A program made the translations under genes and the position numbers. Below the pieces are notes generated by a model that was not told where the DNA came from, ran no database searches, and saw nothing but the letters and a program-made list of their open reading frames with translations. DNA of 64,000 bases from Cephalotus follicularis (lineage: Eukaryota > Streptophyta > Magnoliopsida > Oxalidales > Cephalotaceae): NCBI GenBank assembly GCA_001972305.1, contig BDDD01000051.1, positions 581,652 through 645,651 of the forward strand. The letters run 5' to 3'. Below are positions 1 to 9,649 of this stretch, piece by piece (position 1 is the stretch's first letter; each line of letters begins with the position of its first letter).

Positions 1-54
1 AAATATAAGTAATACAGAATGATGTCGTTTGTGTATTTGTGGAGCTTTGAAAGT

Positions 55-62
55 AGAGCTAG
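55..62. repeat. Left TSD of the hAT element (agagctag)
   Basis: This 8-mer directly abuts the left terminal repeat and matches the right copy at 5946-5953 at 6 of 8 positions. hAT transposases make 8-bp duplications. Confidence 0.7.
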
Positions 63-112
63 TAGAGTTGCAAGCGGTCCGGGCCGGGCCGGACCGTGGC
101 CCAGACCGGTCA
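63..112 (+). repeat. hAT left terminal inverted repeat and G+C-rich subterminus
   Basis: Starts TAGAGTTGCAA and runs into a GGTCCGGGCCGGGCC-like tract. The reverse complement of 5896-5945 gives the same order: TAGGGTTGCAA followed by a GGCCGGTTAAAACCG and GGACCGGCCCGG-like tract. Confidence 0.75.
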
Positions 113-229
113 GGACCGGCGGAAGGAGGTCTGATTCTTGAACCTGACTGCTTTTGTACTGTCCGGGTCGGTCTAGTTCATGGAGCTAAAAAGTGAGAAC
201 CGAGCCGGCCCATAAACCTTAACCATGAG

Positions 230-520
230 CGAGACACGTTGATACAGGCCAGTCCGGGTCGATTCGGTTCATATTCACGTTGACGCATATGTATGACGTT
301 GACCCTAATATCATTTGAGCTGATATGCGTTAACCCTATCTAATGAGGAATGCTTTTCTTATTGTGTGTCAACGCTATCTATTAGCGTTAACGTCATGTT
401 TTTGGGTCTACGATGACGTTAACGCCTATATCGTCTGTATCAAATGGTACACGATAAGCGTCAATGCATAATTTAGATGTCGACGCCTACGGGTCGAGTA
501 TATAATGCTCTGTGCATTTT
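230..520. repeat. Left subterminal cluster of GTTAACGCC/GTTGACG motifs
   Basis: About ten degenerate copies of CGTT(A/G)ACG or CGTCAACG occur in both orientations (for example near 275, 295, 328, 367, 385, 412). Subterminal motif arrays are typical transposase-binding regions of hAT elements; binding here is inferred. Confidence 0.6.
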
Positions 521-640
521 CGTCGACTCTTACTTGTTTTAGCGTTAAATCCCTAGTTTCCCTCTTTCTCCTTTTTCTAAAATCCGAGCTTCAGACCTAA
601 AAATCTTGAATCTTTTTCATTCAAAACCTTATCCTGCATT

Positions 641-1822
641 ATGACGAAGACCAAGCACTCATCACATTGAGGGAAGCCACCCACTGGTCAGAGATACAAG
701 AGCTCTTATGATGTCCGAAAAGTGCTTTGTGGAAGGACTGTTGATTTCTCCTTCACTACAAGTGATAAGTTTAATCTAGAACAATGGTTTGATGTTTTAG
801 GTTGGAAAGATTACTTTACGATTAATGCTCCATATTATATCGAATCTATTAAGGAATTTTATAGCAATTTGAGTAATGTAGGATATGATTGCAATGATGT
901 TTTAGAATTGAAGACTAAGGTTAATAGAATAGTTATCAAGTTTGATGATAAGATTCTAGGTCAGATTTTGAATGTACCTGCTGCTGGATCAAAGTTTTTT
1001 GAAACTAAGAAATGGCCGGAGGATCCGGAATTAGTTTTGGAGGATTGTCTTAGGGTTTTCTACCCTAATGAGAATGTTTTTGGAGGCATGGCCAAGCCTA
1101 CCAATCTCCTTGGTCCTGAGCATAGGCTGCTTCACCACATAACTACCACTCACATTCTACCTACCTCCGGTGGGCATGAAAAGATGAGTTACCAAGACTT
1201 GTATATTATGTGGCATGTTGTAACTGGTAAACCATTGAACCTCCCTCATTTAATCATGAAGAACATGTTAAGAGCAACTTCTAAAGTTGAAGGTGCATTG
1301 TCATACGGTATGGTAATCACCAAGATTCTCTCTCAATTTGGGATAGTGTTTGGGAATGAAGTTGCATCGAGGTTAGATGTTGGGGACATCTACAATGCCT
1401 CTTCCTTGAAGAGAATGGGATGGAAGAGAGTGTTTGATTCTGATAAAGGTTTTCAATGGCTGCCCAAGGAATATGGAAGAAAAAGAAAGAGAGTTGAAAG
1501 TGAAGGTGATGAGTATGTTGAAGAGCAAGGAGAAGCTCAAAGAAAGAAGCAAACCCCTGCACCACAAATGCAGCAAGGTCAAGCAAGTAGCAGCAGCAAG
1601 GCATCAACGTCTATGGATGTTTTGTTGGATGAGGTGAGGAAGTTGCATAAGAAGATGGATAATTTGAGAGGAGAAGTTCTTGACCTCTTTGACGACCAGC
1701 ATAGAAGACTTAGGAGACTGTAGAAGAAGATGATTGCCAAAGGTTTTATTGAAGCTGCTGACATCTCCTCTTCAGAAGAAGAAGAATCGGAAAAAGAAGG
1801 AGGAGATAATGTGAAGACATGA
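641..1822 (+). pseudogene. Plant transposon-protein-like gene inside the hAT element
   Basis: An ATG at 641 opens a frame that reaches TGA at 1820-1822 (393 codons) but carries two in-frame stops, TGA at 668-670 and TAG at 1721-1723; 671-1720 is open. The product resembles the plant-specific 'putative plant transposon protein' family (Pfam PF20167, from memory): an N-terminal VDFSF stretch, IKEFYSNL, and an ILNVPAAG motif. Near residue 280 lies a basic GRKRKR segment that could be a nuclear signal. It is followed by a Gln/Ser-rich linker, a coiled-coil-like stretch (MDNLRGEVLDLFDD) and an acidic SSSEEEESE tail. The tail past the TAG is retained because a mirrored copy at 2850-3062 has GAG at the equivalent codon. 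Its molecular function is unknown; the position inside the terminal repeats suggests an accessory gene of the element. Confidence 0.7.
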
Positions 1823-2037
1823 TTCATACATTGCATTTTCTGTTTTTAAACATTTGATTTATATCGGTTTTAAAACTTTGTTTTGTATCAAATTTTAAGT
1901 CTTGTGGATGTTATATTATCTTGTTACATACTCTTGATCTTATATATGGTTATGATGAGATGTTTGTGTAATGTGTATGCCTATGTTTTTAAGAGTATGT
2001 ATCAAATGTTTTTAAATTGATATCATATATGCAAAGG

Positions 2038-2335
2038 TTATGTTTGACAGTTATGCATCAAATGTACCCATAGGCAAATGTTTGACAGTTATGCATCAAA
2101 GTATGTATCAAATGAAAACAATTTTATATATGTTATGCATCAAATGTTTGACAGTTACGCATGAGATGTTATATATGTTATATATGCCTACGGGTATGTT
2201 TGAATATCAAGCTGGTATAAATTGATATCATATGTGCATCAAATGTTTGAAAGGTTATGTTTGAAAGGGGTACAGTTATGTTTGAAAGGTTATGCTTATG
2301 TTTGAAAGGGGTATAGTTATGTTTGACAGTAAAAA
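2038..2335. repeat. Degenerate minisatellite of ATGTTTGACAGTTATGCATC type
   Basis: Variants of ATGTTTGA(C/A)AG(T/G)TATG and CATCAAATG recur at irregular 20-60 bp spacing through this AT-rich stretch between the two hAT genes. No coding potential is supported. Confidence 0.6.
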
Positions 2336-2370
2336 TTGCAACTGAAAACAAGCAATATGTGCATTCTGTC

Positions 2371-2760
2371 TTATTGGCGTCAACGACTATGTCTTAGGCG
2401 TCAACGTGCTGGGCTTGAGTATGAGTTTCTGGGCTTTGGAAGATGATCTTTGTCAACGCCTTTAATGATTGACGTCAACGTGCAGGGAATTTCATTATCC
2501 GCGTCAACGCCCTAAGGAAGTCGTCAACGCCTTAAGGAAAAAGTCAACGCCAAAAGGTGCAATTTCGGACAGTAGCTTTGGACGTTAACGTTTAGCATTT
2601 TTAGCTTCAACACCTATGAGTAAAACGTCAACGCCATTTTTAGACGTCAATGCAGAAGAAAGCACAATGCAGATAGTGACTTGAATGTTAATGCGAAAAG
2701 TAAAAGGAGTCAACACAAATGACATCTGCTTGAACTCCATACTTACGCGTCAAGGTGAAT
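2371..2760. repeat. Central cluster of CGTCAACGCC motifs
   Basis: About a dozen copies of GCGTCAACG(C/T), many exact GTCAACGCC, sit between the two convergent genes. The same motif forms the left and right subterminal clusters, so this internal array looks like a former element end now enclosed in a larger element, or a duplicated transposase-binding region. Confidence 0.65.
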
Positions 2761-2849
2761 AAAGATATGTAGCATTTTTAAAAACAAAACATCAATTGAA
2801 TTCAATAAGAGCACAGTTTAATATTTGAACGTCAAAAAAACATCAAAAG

Positions 2850-3062
2850 TTAAGTACATATAAAAAAAACAGCCAATTCTTCTTCCGATTCGTCTTCTTC
2901 AGATGAGGAGATGTCATCAGCAGCTTCAATAATTCCTTTGGCAATCAACTTCTTCTCAAGTCTCTTTTTTCTTATGTGATGATCGTCAAAAAGGTCAAGA
3001 AACTCCTCTCGCATATTGTCCATCTTTCTGTTCATCTTCCTTGAATTCTTGGCGATGTAGTT
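2850..3062 (-). pseudogene. Mirrored acidic tail in frame behind the hAT transposase
   Basis: Read on the minus strand, the frame continues from the transposase through a single TAA (3063-3065) and stays open to 2850. It encodes MDNMREEFLDLFDD, then EKKLIAKGIIEAADD, then SSSEEDESEEE. This is the tail of the plus-strand gene (about 1650-1800), roughly 80% identical by eye at the DNA level. The two copies face each other. Either the transposase once ended in this tail, or a segment carrying the tail was duplicated in inverted orientation next to the transposase stop. Confidence 0.65.
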
Positions 3063-5194
3063 TTATTCGTCACTACTACCGCTATCTTCGTCTATAATTT
3101 TTTGAATCCTCCTATCTTGAACGATCCAATCTTTCAAGCAAACACAAATCTCCACTGTTTCTGCTTTCAACTGACCTCTTCTCTCATCTAAAACCCTACG
3201 ACATACAGAAAAAACATATTCGGATGCTACTGTGGACACAGGAGCTATTAGTATATCACGTGCCAGTATAAAAAGAATTGGATAAAAAGTATGTTGTTTT
3301 TGCCACCATTGTAAAAGATCTAAGGACGCTCTATCTTCTTTATTATTGAACTGAATATTAGTATTAAGGTAATGTTGTAGTTTAGTATTTGTATTAACCA
3401 TACTACTACTACTACTACTACTACTACCAACTCCATAAGCAATTCTATCAAAAAAATCTATGGGATCATTACCACTACTACTAAAATTTTCTTGATATTC
3501 ATTTCCAACACTATATTTTTTAACATATGTATCAAATGCATCATGTAACAATTGAGTAATCTCATTACCATCTAATTGTATTGGATTACCTTTGCTCATG
3601 CATATTTGACATTTGTTTGCAATGAATAACATACCTTGTAATTTTATTCTAGGATCCATTATAGCAGCTAAACAAAATAAATGTGGAATTGTTTCCCAAT
3701 ATTTAAGGAATTTTTCTTCCATCACATCACAAATATCTATAAAATTATTTTTCACCCTATATTTAGCAACAACTTCACAAATTTCTCACAATTTACCAAC
3801 GACTAAATCTGTAATAATATAATAAGAACCAAAAAATAGATCAGTCAATTCTTTAAATTTTTCTAAAAATTGGGTCATAACATAACAAGTTGTCCAATCT
3901 CTATAAGATATTTCAGAAAAAGAAGAATATGCAGTCATGTGCATACCTATGAATGCATTTATTGGTAATCTAAATTCATAAGCACGCAACAACATTTCAT
4001 AAGTACAATTTCACCTATGTGTCACAGCATGTACCAAATTTTTATATTTCAAACCACATTCATTACAAAGTTGTTTAAATGTTTATTTTCTTACACCCGA
4101 TTGGGCTATAAAGATAATAATACTTGTAATTTTTTGTACTTGTTCTCCAACAAAAAGTAAACAATCTTGAACAATCAAATTAATAATATGACATACACAT
4201 CTAACATGAAATAATTTACCATTTAATATGGAATAAAAAAAACTTCTTAATTGTCTAACAGTAGCATCATTATTAATAGCATTATCAAAACTAATAGAAA
4301 TTTTTTTTCCTCAATTCCAAACTCACGAGTAGTTTATATTATAGATGTAGCTATATTATGACCGGTGTGAGGATAATCCAAATTTATAAATGAAATAATT
4401 CTTTGTTGTAATAACCAGTTTTCGTCAATATAATGTGTATTTATACAAATAAAACTTTTTCTCGTGCTTGTGCTCCAAACATCAGACGTGAGAGAAAAAG
4501 TAGAAATATTTGTAAAAGAATAAATTAATTTAGCCTTGTGTTCTTCATAAATAATAAGACAATCACTTTTAAAGGTAGTTCTTGAATATAATTTAGCCTG
4601 AGGATTAAGTCCTTCATGTACTAGATCACAGAAAAAAACTAAGTCAACATGAGAAAATGGTAATTCATTACCTATAATATAATAAACTAATTTTCTTCTA
4701 TAATTTTCATCGATAAATCTAAAAGTAAGTAATTTATTATCACCACTGACCTGGCTAAATTGGAGTTGGGTTTGGCCCGAACCTTTAACACCATGTTGTT
4801 CCAAAAATTTTACTAAATGCCTCTTGTAAGTTCCTGTGCCACCCCCATTTGTATAAGCATAATCCTTAGTCTTACATACCTTGCAAAAGACTCGTTTCTT
4901 CCCATTCCCGACATCTCTAATCTCCATGTACTTCCATATGCCGGATTTTTGTTTCCCCTTTTTGTTAGGATCGTTCTTCTTGGATTGTAGGGATGTTCCA
5001 CCGATAGCAGCATCCGATGGCGTATCTTCATCCAAAAATTTATCGCAAGGTGGAGGAGGTTGTTGCATCATGTCGCTTATTTCGTTGTCGTCAGAAGGAA
5101 GTTTCACATTCGCCTAGTTGAACGCGGCGGTGGATGTAGAACCCACCTTCTCGGTCCTCCTTACTTGTTTCCTTGCTCTTGATGTTGAATCCAT
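3063..5194 (-). pseudogene. hAT transposase, BED zinc finger type, degenerate
   Basis: The start codon is at 5194 (MDSTSRARKQ); an in-frame TAG follows at 5116-5114. The N-terminal third (5107-4334) holds a BED zinc finger: CKVC in VFCKVCK, then KRHL with a second His in EQHG. Next comes the RNase-H-like core with the first catalytic Asp in SLTSDVWS. A TAA near 4334 and a one-base slip near 4310 break the frame, after which FDNA (second Asp) and the VRCVCHIINLIV Cys/His block are readable near 4290-4150. Segments 3995-3786 and 3755-3063 encode the C-terminal half, with WWQ, FPILFILARDIL-like and STVASEYVFS motifs of the hAT dimerisation domain. A CTA microsatellite at about 3402-3426 encodes a Ser run. 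Broken by at least two stops and several frameshifts, so probably inactive. Confidence 0.85.
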
Positions 5195-5499
5195 TATAAT
5201 TGAAATATGTAATTAACTAATAATTAAAAAATAAGTGAGATGATAGATTATAAAAGTTAATTCAATATAAGGCAATGTGGTACAATAAAACTCTATAATT
5301 TTGACAAAAATTGATTTCAATGTTGATTGCTGTTGATTGTTGTTGTTCTTCAGTGATTCAACCTTTATTTATAGCCTTCATATTGAATATAGCCGTTGGA
5401 ATCATCTTTTAGCCGTTGGAATCACTTTAGGAAAGTTTTGGATTTGCCAAGAATGAAATCTGCACTAAAAACTAGCCGTTATTTTTGTCTGTTTGTTTT

Positions 5500-5765
5500 G
5501 ACGTCGACGCTTACTCTTAGCATTGACGTCAATGACCTTGTGCGTTAACTGCAATGGTTTTTCGTGTTAATTCCATTAGCCGCTTTCTATTTGATTTGCA
5601 CCTTTGGCGTTGACGTCTCAATATTTGAGTTGACGTCTTCATATTGAAGTTGACGCCAAAAATACAATTCCCAGCTCATTGACGAGGATCATCCTGAAAC
5701 AATTCATGTTCTAGCCCTCAACGTTGACGCTAATATCCTAGGCGTTGACGCCAATATCACGGTCC
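5500..5765. repeat. Right subterminal cluster of GCGTTGACGCC motifs
   Basis: About eight copies of CGTTGACG(C/T) or the complement (near 5503, 5527, 5543, 5608, 5627, 5649, 5722, 5743). It lies upstream of the transposase start and mirrors the left cluster. Confidence 0.6.
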
Positions 5766-5895
5766 GGTCTGGTTCATGGTCCGGGCCGGTTTAACGGTTC
5801 CTAACACCCTGAATCGGACCGGACCACGTTCAAGGACCGCTTTAACAATGAACTTGCCATGTGGCACACGGTCCAGGCCGGTTCAAGGCCCAGAC

Positions 5896-5945
5896 GGGCT
5901 GGTCCGGGCCGGTCCACGGTTTTAACCGGCCCATTTGCAACCCTA
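5896..5945 (-). repeat. hAT right terminal inverted repeat and G+C-rich subterminus
   Basis: Reads TAGGGTTGCAAATGGG on the minus strand and is followed inward by repeated CCGGACC/GGTCCGG motifs that extend to about 5765. These mirror 70-220 at the other end. Confidence 0.75.
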
Positions 5946-5953
5946 ACAACTAG
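5946..5953. repeat. Right TSD of the hAT element (acaactag)
   Basis: Partner of the 8-mer at 55-62. The two differ at the second and fourth base. Confidence 0.7.
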
Positions 5954-6325
5954 TGATACTTCAATCATGGACTTTTGTCAAAGAGGGTTTATGTAACTCT
6001 ACAAAGCCAGGATTGTTGTAGAAAGTTGTTGAGAGGGTCTTAAATGAACGGCATGTTGGCAACCATTACAGCTGATAATTCGTGTTAATAGGTGAGTTTC
6101 GTGTCATAATAAATAATAGTTACATTTTTATAAAAGTCAATCATAATATGATCATTTATTAATCGTGTCAAAAATTCAAATTCTAACTCAACTCGTTGAT
6201 TAAACGTGTTATACGTGTCGACCCGTATAACCTGTTTAATAAACGAATCAAGTCAACTTAATTATTAATATAAATTTAATTCGATTAAAATTTATTCAAA
6301 CTTAAAATTTTAATAACAATTAATG

Positions 6326-6332
<7 letters not shown>
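5954..6332. other. No gene: AT-rich sequence with CGTGTC/CGACCCG motifs
   Basis: Contains phrases such as GTGTCGACCCGTATAACC and TTTAATAAACG that are common in degenerate plant DNA transposons. I could not find matching ends, so no element is called. Confidence 0.4.

Positions 6333-6365
<33 letters not shown>
6333..6365. repeat. (CA)n microsatellite
   Basis: About 16 uninterrupted CA units, preceded by TATATA. Confidence 0.95.
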
Positions 6366-6367
<2 letters not shown>

Positions 6368-6393
6368 TCACATACATGCATACACACACACTT

Positions 6394-6525
6394 TAATAAA
6401 CATAAATTACTTAATTAATATGTTAATCAATATATGAAAGAGAGTGAAAAAGATAAGTATAATAAACATAAATTACTTAATTAATATGTTAATCACTATA
6501 TAAAAGAGAATGGAAAAGATAATTG
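6394..6525. repeat. 66-bp tandem duplication, two copies
   Basis: The unit starting TAATAAACATAAATTACTTA at 6394 recurs at 6460 with a few substitutions. Confidence 0.85.
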
Positions 6526-7166
6526 TTGTTATAAATTAATAATATTTTATTATTTTGATAGGTATTTAAATATGTTTTATGTTTTATTCTTAATGATTTA
6601 TAACAAATATAAACACTATTATATCAAATTAATCATATTGATAATAGATATAATTAATAAACATATCAATTGCGAATCAATTTCAAGTTTTACGTATTGA
6701 CCTAAAATTGATCCGTTTATTAATCATGTCAAACAAATTGACTTAAAATTGATTAAAACACATTTAAGTTTGATCATAATCTATTTATTTCGTATAGGTT
6801 ACAGTGTCATGACTCAAATAACTACTCCTAACACCAATGTCAGCAATCGCCGTCACATTCAATTAAAGTTTTTGGATGGATAAACATAAACAGTTGTCCA
6901 TACCAATGTAATTAGGGTGAATCAGTGGAAGTGCGTGGGCCAACGAACTGATTTCGAACAATTCGATCTTGGAATTAGAGTGGAGATGTGTGGGTCGCGT
7001 ATGCTTCAAAATCTCATTTTGTTAATACAAAAAGAAATCTAATATCACCAAGAAATGATATAATACAATAAGAAAAAACGATTATAGGATTAGAAGTTTT
7101 GTCAATTAATACCATTTATGTTATTAAAATAGAAATGAGGTTAAAAATGTTTATACGTCCATTTTG
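6526..7166. other. No gene: AT-rich intergenic sequence
   Basis: No coding frame, RNA gene or clear element boundary was recognised. Confidence 0.5.
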
Positions 7167-7183
7167 AAACATACTCTATTTTC
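7167..7183. repeat. Left TSD of the LINE fragment
   Basis: 17-mer matching 7398-7413 apart from one extra T. Confidence 0.75.
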
Positions 7184-7397
7184 TTTTTTTTTGGGGATAA
7201 CGCAGAAAATATTTATTAATGTAAGAAAGTAAGCCGGGGAAAGACAATAGATAAGTCACCAGGTCTGAAGCGACGAGGGCACTCGAAATCCTCAATCAAA
7301 ACCAAGCACCACACCACACCACATCCCTAGAAAACCCAACACAGATCAACATCTACAGCCGCAAAGCGAACTGTAAACGGACTGATAAAGCGAACTA
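7184..7397 (-). mobile_element. 5'-truncated LINE (3' end only)
   Basis: On the minus strand the segment ends in CTGCGTTATCCCC followed by an A tract (the run of T at 7184-7192), the usual shape of a plant L1 3' untranslated end. It is flanked by a long TSD: AAACATACTCTATTTTC at 7167-7183 and AAACATACTCATTTTC at 7398-7413, differing by one base insertion. Long variable TSDs plus a poly(A) tail indicate target-primed reverse transcription. No coding sequence remains. Confidence 0.75.
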
Positions 7398-7413
7398 AAA
7401 CATACTCATTTTC
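7398..7413. repeat. Right TSD of the LINE fragment
   Basis: 16-mer partner of 7167-7183. Confidence 0.75.
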
Positions 7414-7574
7414 AAAAAATGAATTTAAAGAAGGTATAAAATATTACAGTGGTGGTGATGGGTTTTCACTTTTCACACGTTCATGTGCATGTGGATGTGG
7501 CCCAATAAACAAAATAATAACGTTCTGTTCATCACACGCATCAAGCGAAATGTGCCTCACTAAAATAAATGTCT

Positions 7575-7583
7575 TGATTATCA
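7575..7583. repeat. Left 9-bp TSD of the fold-back element
   Basis: tgattatca, identical to 9500-9508. Confidence 0.85.
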
Positions 7584-7851
7584 GAGTTTTTTCCACAAAT
7601 ACCATTTTCTTTAAAACTTATTCCTAATCTACCATATATCCCAAACTATTTCCCACAATACCACTCCAAACCACTTTTCTTCACCGAACCTGCAGCCTTT
7701 CTTCACCAAACCTGCAACTTTTTTTTTCTCTCCCATTTCTTCTCTCTCCTGGCTCTCACTTTCTCTCTCTCTCCTGCAATTTTTCTCTCTCCCTCTTTTT
7801 CCTTCTCTCCCGTTGTTTCTTTTTTTTTCCTCTCATTTTCTTTGCTCTCCT

Positions 7852-7852
7852 G

Positions 7853-7888
<36 letters not shown>
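7852..7888. repeat. (CT)n tract in left arm
   Basis: Uninterrupted CT run, mirrored as (GA)n at 9198-9228 in the other arm. The two runs differ slightly in length, as expected for independent slippage. Confidence 0.9.
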
Positions 7889-7891
<3 letters not shown>

Positions 7892-9194
7892 AATTCTCTC
7901 TGTCCCAATTTCTCTATCTCCCTCTTTTTCCTTCTCTCCCGTTCATCCTTTTTTCTTTCTCCCATTTTCTTCTCTCTCCTGCCTCTCTCTCCCGTAATTT
8001 CTCTCCCCCATCCTTTTTTTCTCTCCCATTTCTTCTCTCTCCTGGGCTCTCACTTCTCTCCCGTTATTTTTTTCTCTCTCCTACCTCTCTCTCTCTCCCA
8101 ATTTCTTCTCTCTCCTGGGCTCGAGACGCATGGCATGACAGGCTAGGATGTACTGCTCGTACGCTTAGCATTGGAGACATTGGAGAGCTCGGTACGCATG
8201 CCATTGGAGAGCTCGGGTGCGCATCAATGGAGGGCTCGTCACGTACCATGCATGCTCGGAAGGCACACACTAGACGCATACAGTGGAGAGCTCGGATGCA
8301 TGTGGGAAAGTGGTCAGCGCCTTGCATGCTCGGGATGCATGCAGTGGAAGGCTCGACGTCGTTGCATGCTGAGTAAGCTCACAGCGGAGAGCTCAGCTCC
8401 ATTGCATGCTCAGGTTGCATGCTTGGGAGAGCTCGGGTGTATGACGTGAGAAGGAAAAGAAACAACGGTAGAAGAAGTGAGAGCCCAAGAGAGAGAAATT
8501 GCATGCTCGGGATGCATGCAGTGGAAATCTCGGCTCCTTGCTCCATTGCATGCATCCCGAGCATGCAATTTCTCTCTCTTGGGCTCTCACTTCTTCTCCC
8601 GTTGTTTCTTTTCCTTCTCACGTCATACACCCGAGCTCTCCCAAGCATGCATCCTGAGCATGCAATGGAGCCGAGCTCTCCGTTGTGAGCTTACTCAGCA
8701 TGCAACGACGTCGAGCTTTCCACTGCATGCATCCCGAGCATGCAAGGCGCCGACCACTTTCCCGCATGCATCCGAGCTCTCCACCGTATGCGTCCAGTGC
8801 GTGCCTTCCGAGCATGCATGGTACGTGCCGAGCCCTCCATTGATGCGCACCCGAGCTCTCCAATGGCATGCGTACCGAGCTCTCCAATGTCTCCAATGCT
8901 AAGCGTCCGAGCAGTACATCCTAGCCTGTCATGCCATGCGTCCCGAGCCCAGGAGAGAGAAGAAATTGGGAGAGAGAGAGAGAGAGGTAGGAGAGAGAAA
9001 AAAAATGAGAGAAAAAAAACAACGGGAGAGAAGTGAGAGCCCAGGAGAGAGAAGAAATGGGAGAGAAAAAAAGGATGGGGGAGAGAAATTGCGGGAGAGA
9101 GAGGCAGGAGAGAGAAGAAAATGGGAGAAAGAAAAAAGGATGAACGGGAGAGAAGGAAAAAGAGGGAGATAGAGAAATTGGGAGAGAGAGAATT

Positions 9195-9197
<3 letters not shown>

Positions 9198-9228
<31 letters not shown>
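9198..9228. repeat. (GA)n tract in right arm
   Basis: Counterpart of the CT run at 7852-7888. Confidence 0.9.
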
Positions 9229-9229
<1 letters not shown>

Positions 9230-9499
9230 CAAGAGAGCAAAGAAAATGAGAGAAAAAAAAAGAAACAACGGGAGAGAAGGAAAAAGAGGGAGAGAGAAAA
9301 ATTGCAGGAGAGAGAGAGAGAAAGTGAGAGCCAGGAGAGAGAAGAAATGGGAGAGAAAAAAAAAGTTGAAGGTTTGGTGAAGAAAGGCTGCAGGTTCGGT
9401 GAAGAAAAGTGGTTTGGAGTGGTATTGTGGGAAATAGTTTGGGATATATGGTAGATTAGGAATAAGTTTTAAAGAAAATGGTATTTGTGGAAAAAACTC

Positions 9500-9508
9500 T
9501 GATTATCA
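9500..9508. repeat. Right 9-bp TSD of the fold-back element
   Basis: tgattatca, identical to 7575-7583. Confidence 0.85.
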
Positions 9509-9649
9509 TGTGCACAGTGTAGGGAATATTTTATATTATAATAACACGATCAGCCGAAAACGTATGACCCAATAAACGGCCCACACCACTATTATCTCTC
9601 GTGACGCCAACGCGTTCATTGCTTCTGCTTTTAAAAATAAAACAATCTT

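Larger units (their letters stand above)
63..5945. mobile_element. hAT-superfamily DNA transposon, ~5.9 kb, two convergent genes
   Basis: The left end begins TAGAGTTGCAAGCGG and the right end, read on the minus strand, begins TAGGGTTGCAAATGGG. These are matching terminal inverted repeats of the TAGGGTTGCAA type known from plant hAT elements. The flanking 8-mers agagctag (55-62) and acaactag (5946-5953) match at 6 of 8 positions, the expected TSD length for hAT. Both ends carry G+C-rich CCGGGCCGG-like subterminal sequence and clusters of a CGTCAACGCC motif. Inside lie a degenerate transposase on the minus strand and a second gene on the plus strand, pointing at each other. The TSD mismatches and broken frames suggest an old insertion. 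Confidence 0.85.
7584..9499. mobile_element. Mutator-type fold-back element, 1.9-kb near-perfect palindrome
   Basis: The sequence reads into its own reverse complement from 7584 (GAGTTTTTTCCACAAATACC) to 9499. Each arm is about 940 bp, and the arms meet around a 26-bp spacer at 8521-8546. By eye the arms are above 95% identical. An exact 9-bp repeat, tgattatca, flanks both ends (7575-7583 and 9500-9508), the TSD size of Mutator-like elements. Each arm has an outer AT-rich part, a CT/GA-rich part (about 400 bp) and an inner part of degenerate GCATGC/GAGCTCGG repeats. No transposase is present, so it must be mobilised in trans. The open frames inside result from low-complexity sequence and are not called as genes. 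Confidence 0.85.

Noticed and set aside
5954..6870. Possible DNA transposon with CGTGTC...CGACCCG motifs
   Set aside because: The motifs look transposon-like, but I could not match two ends or find a TSD.
7813..8902. Several 90-187 codon open frames in the palindrome
   Set aside because: They are mirrored in both arms and encode Ser/Leu/Phe or Arg/Glu runs from CT/GA tracts; low-complexity artefacts.
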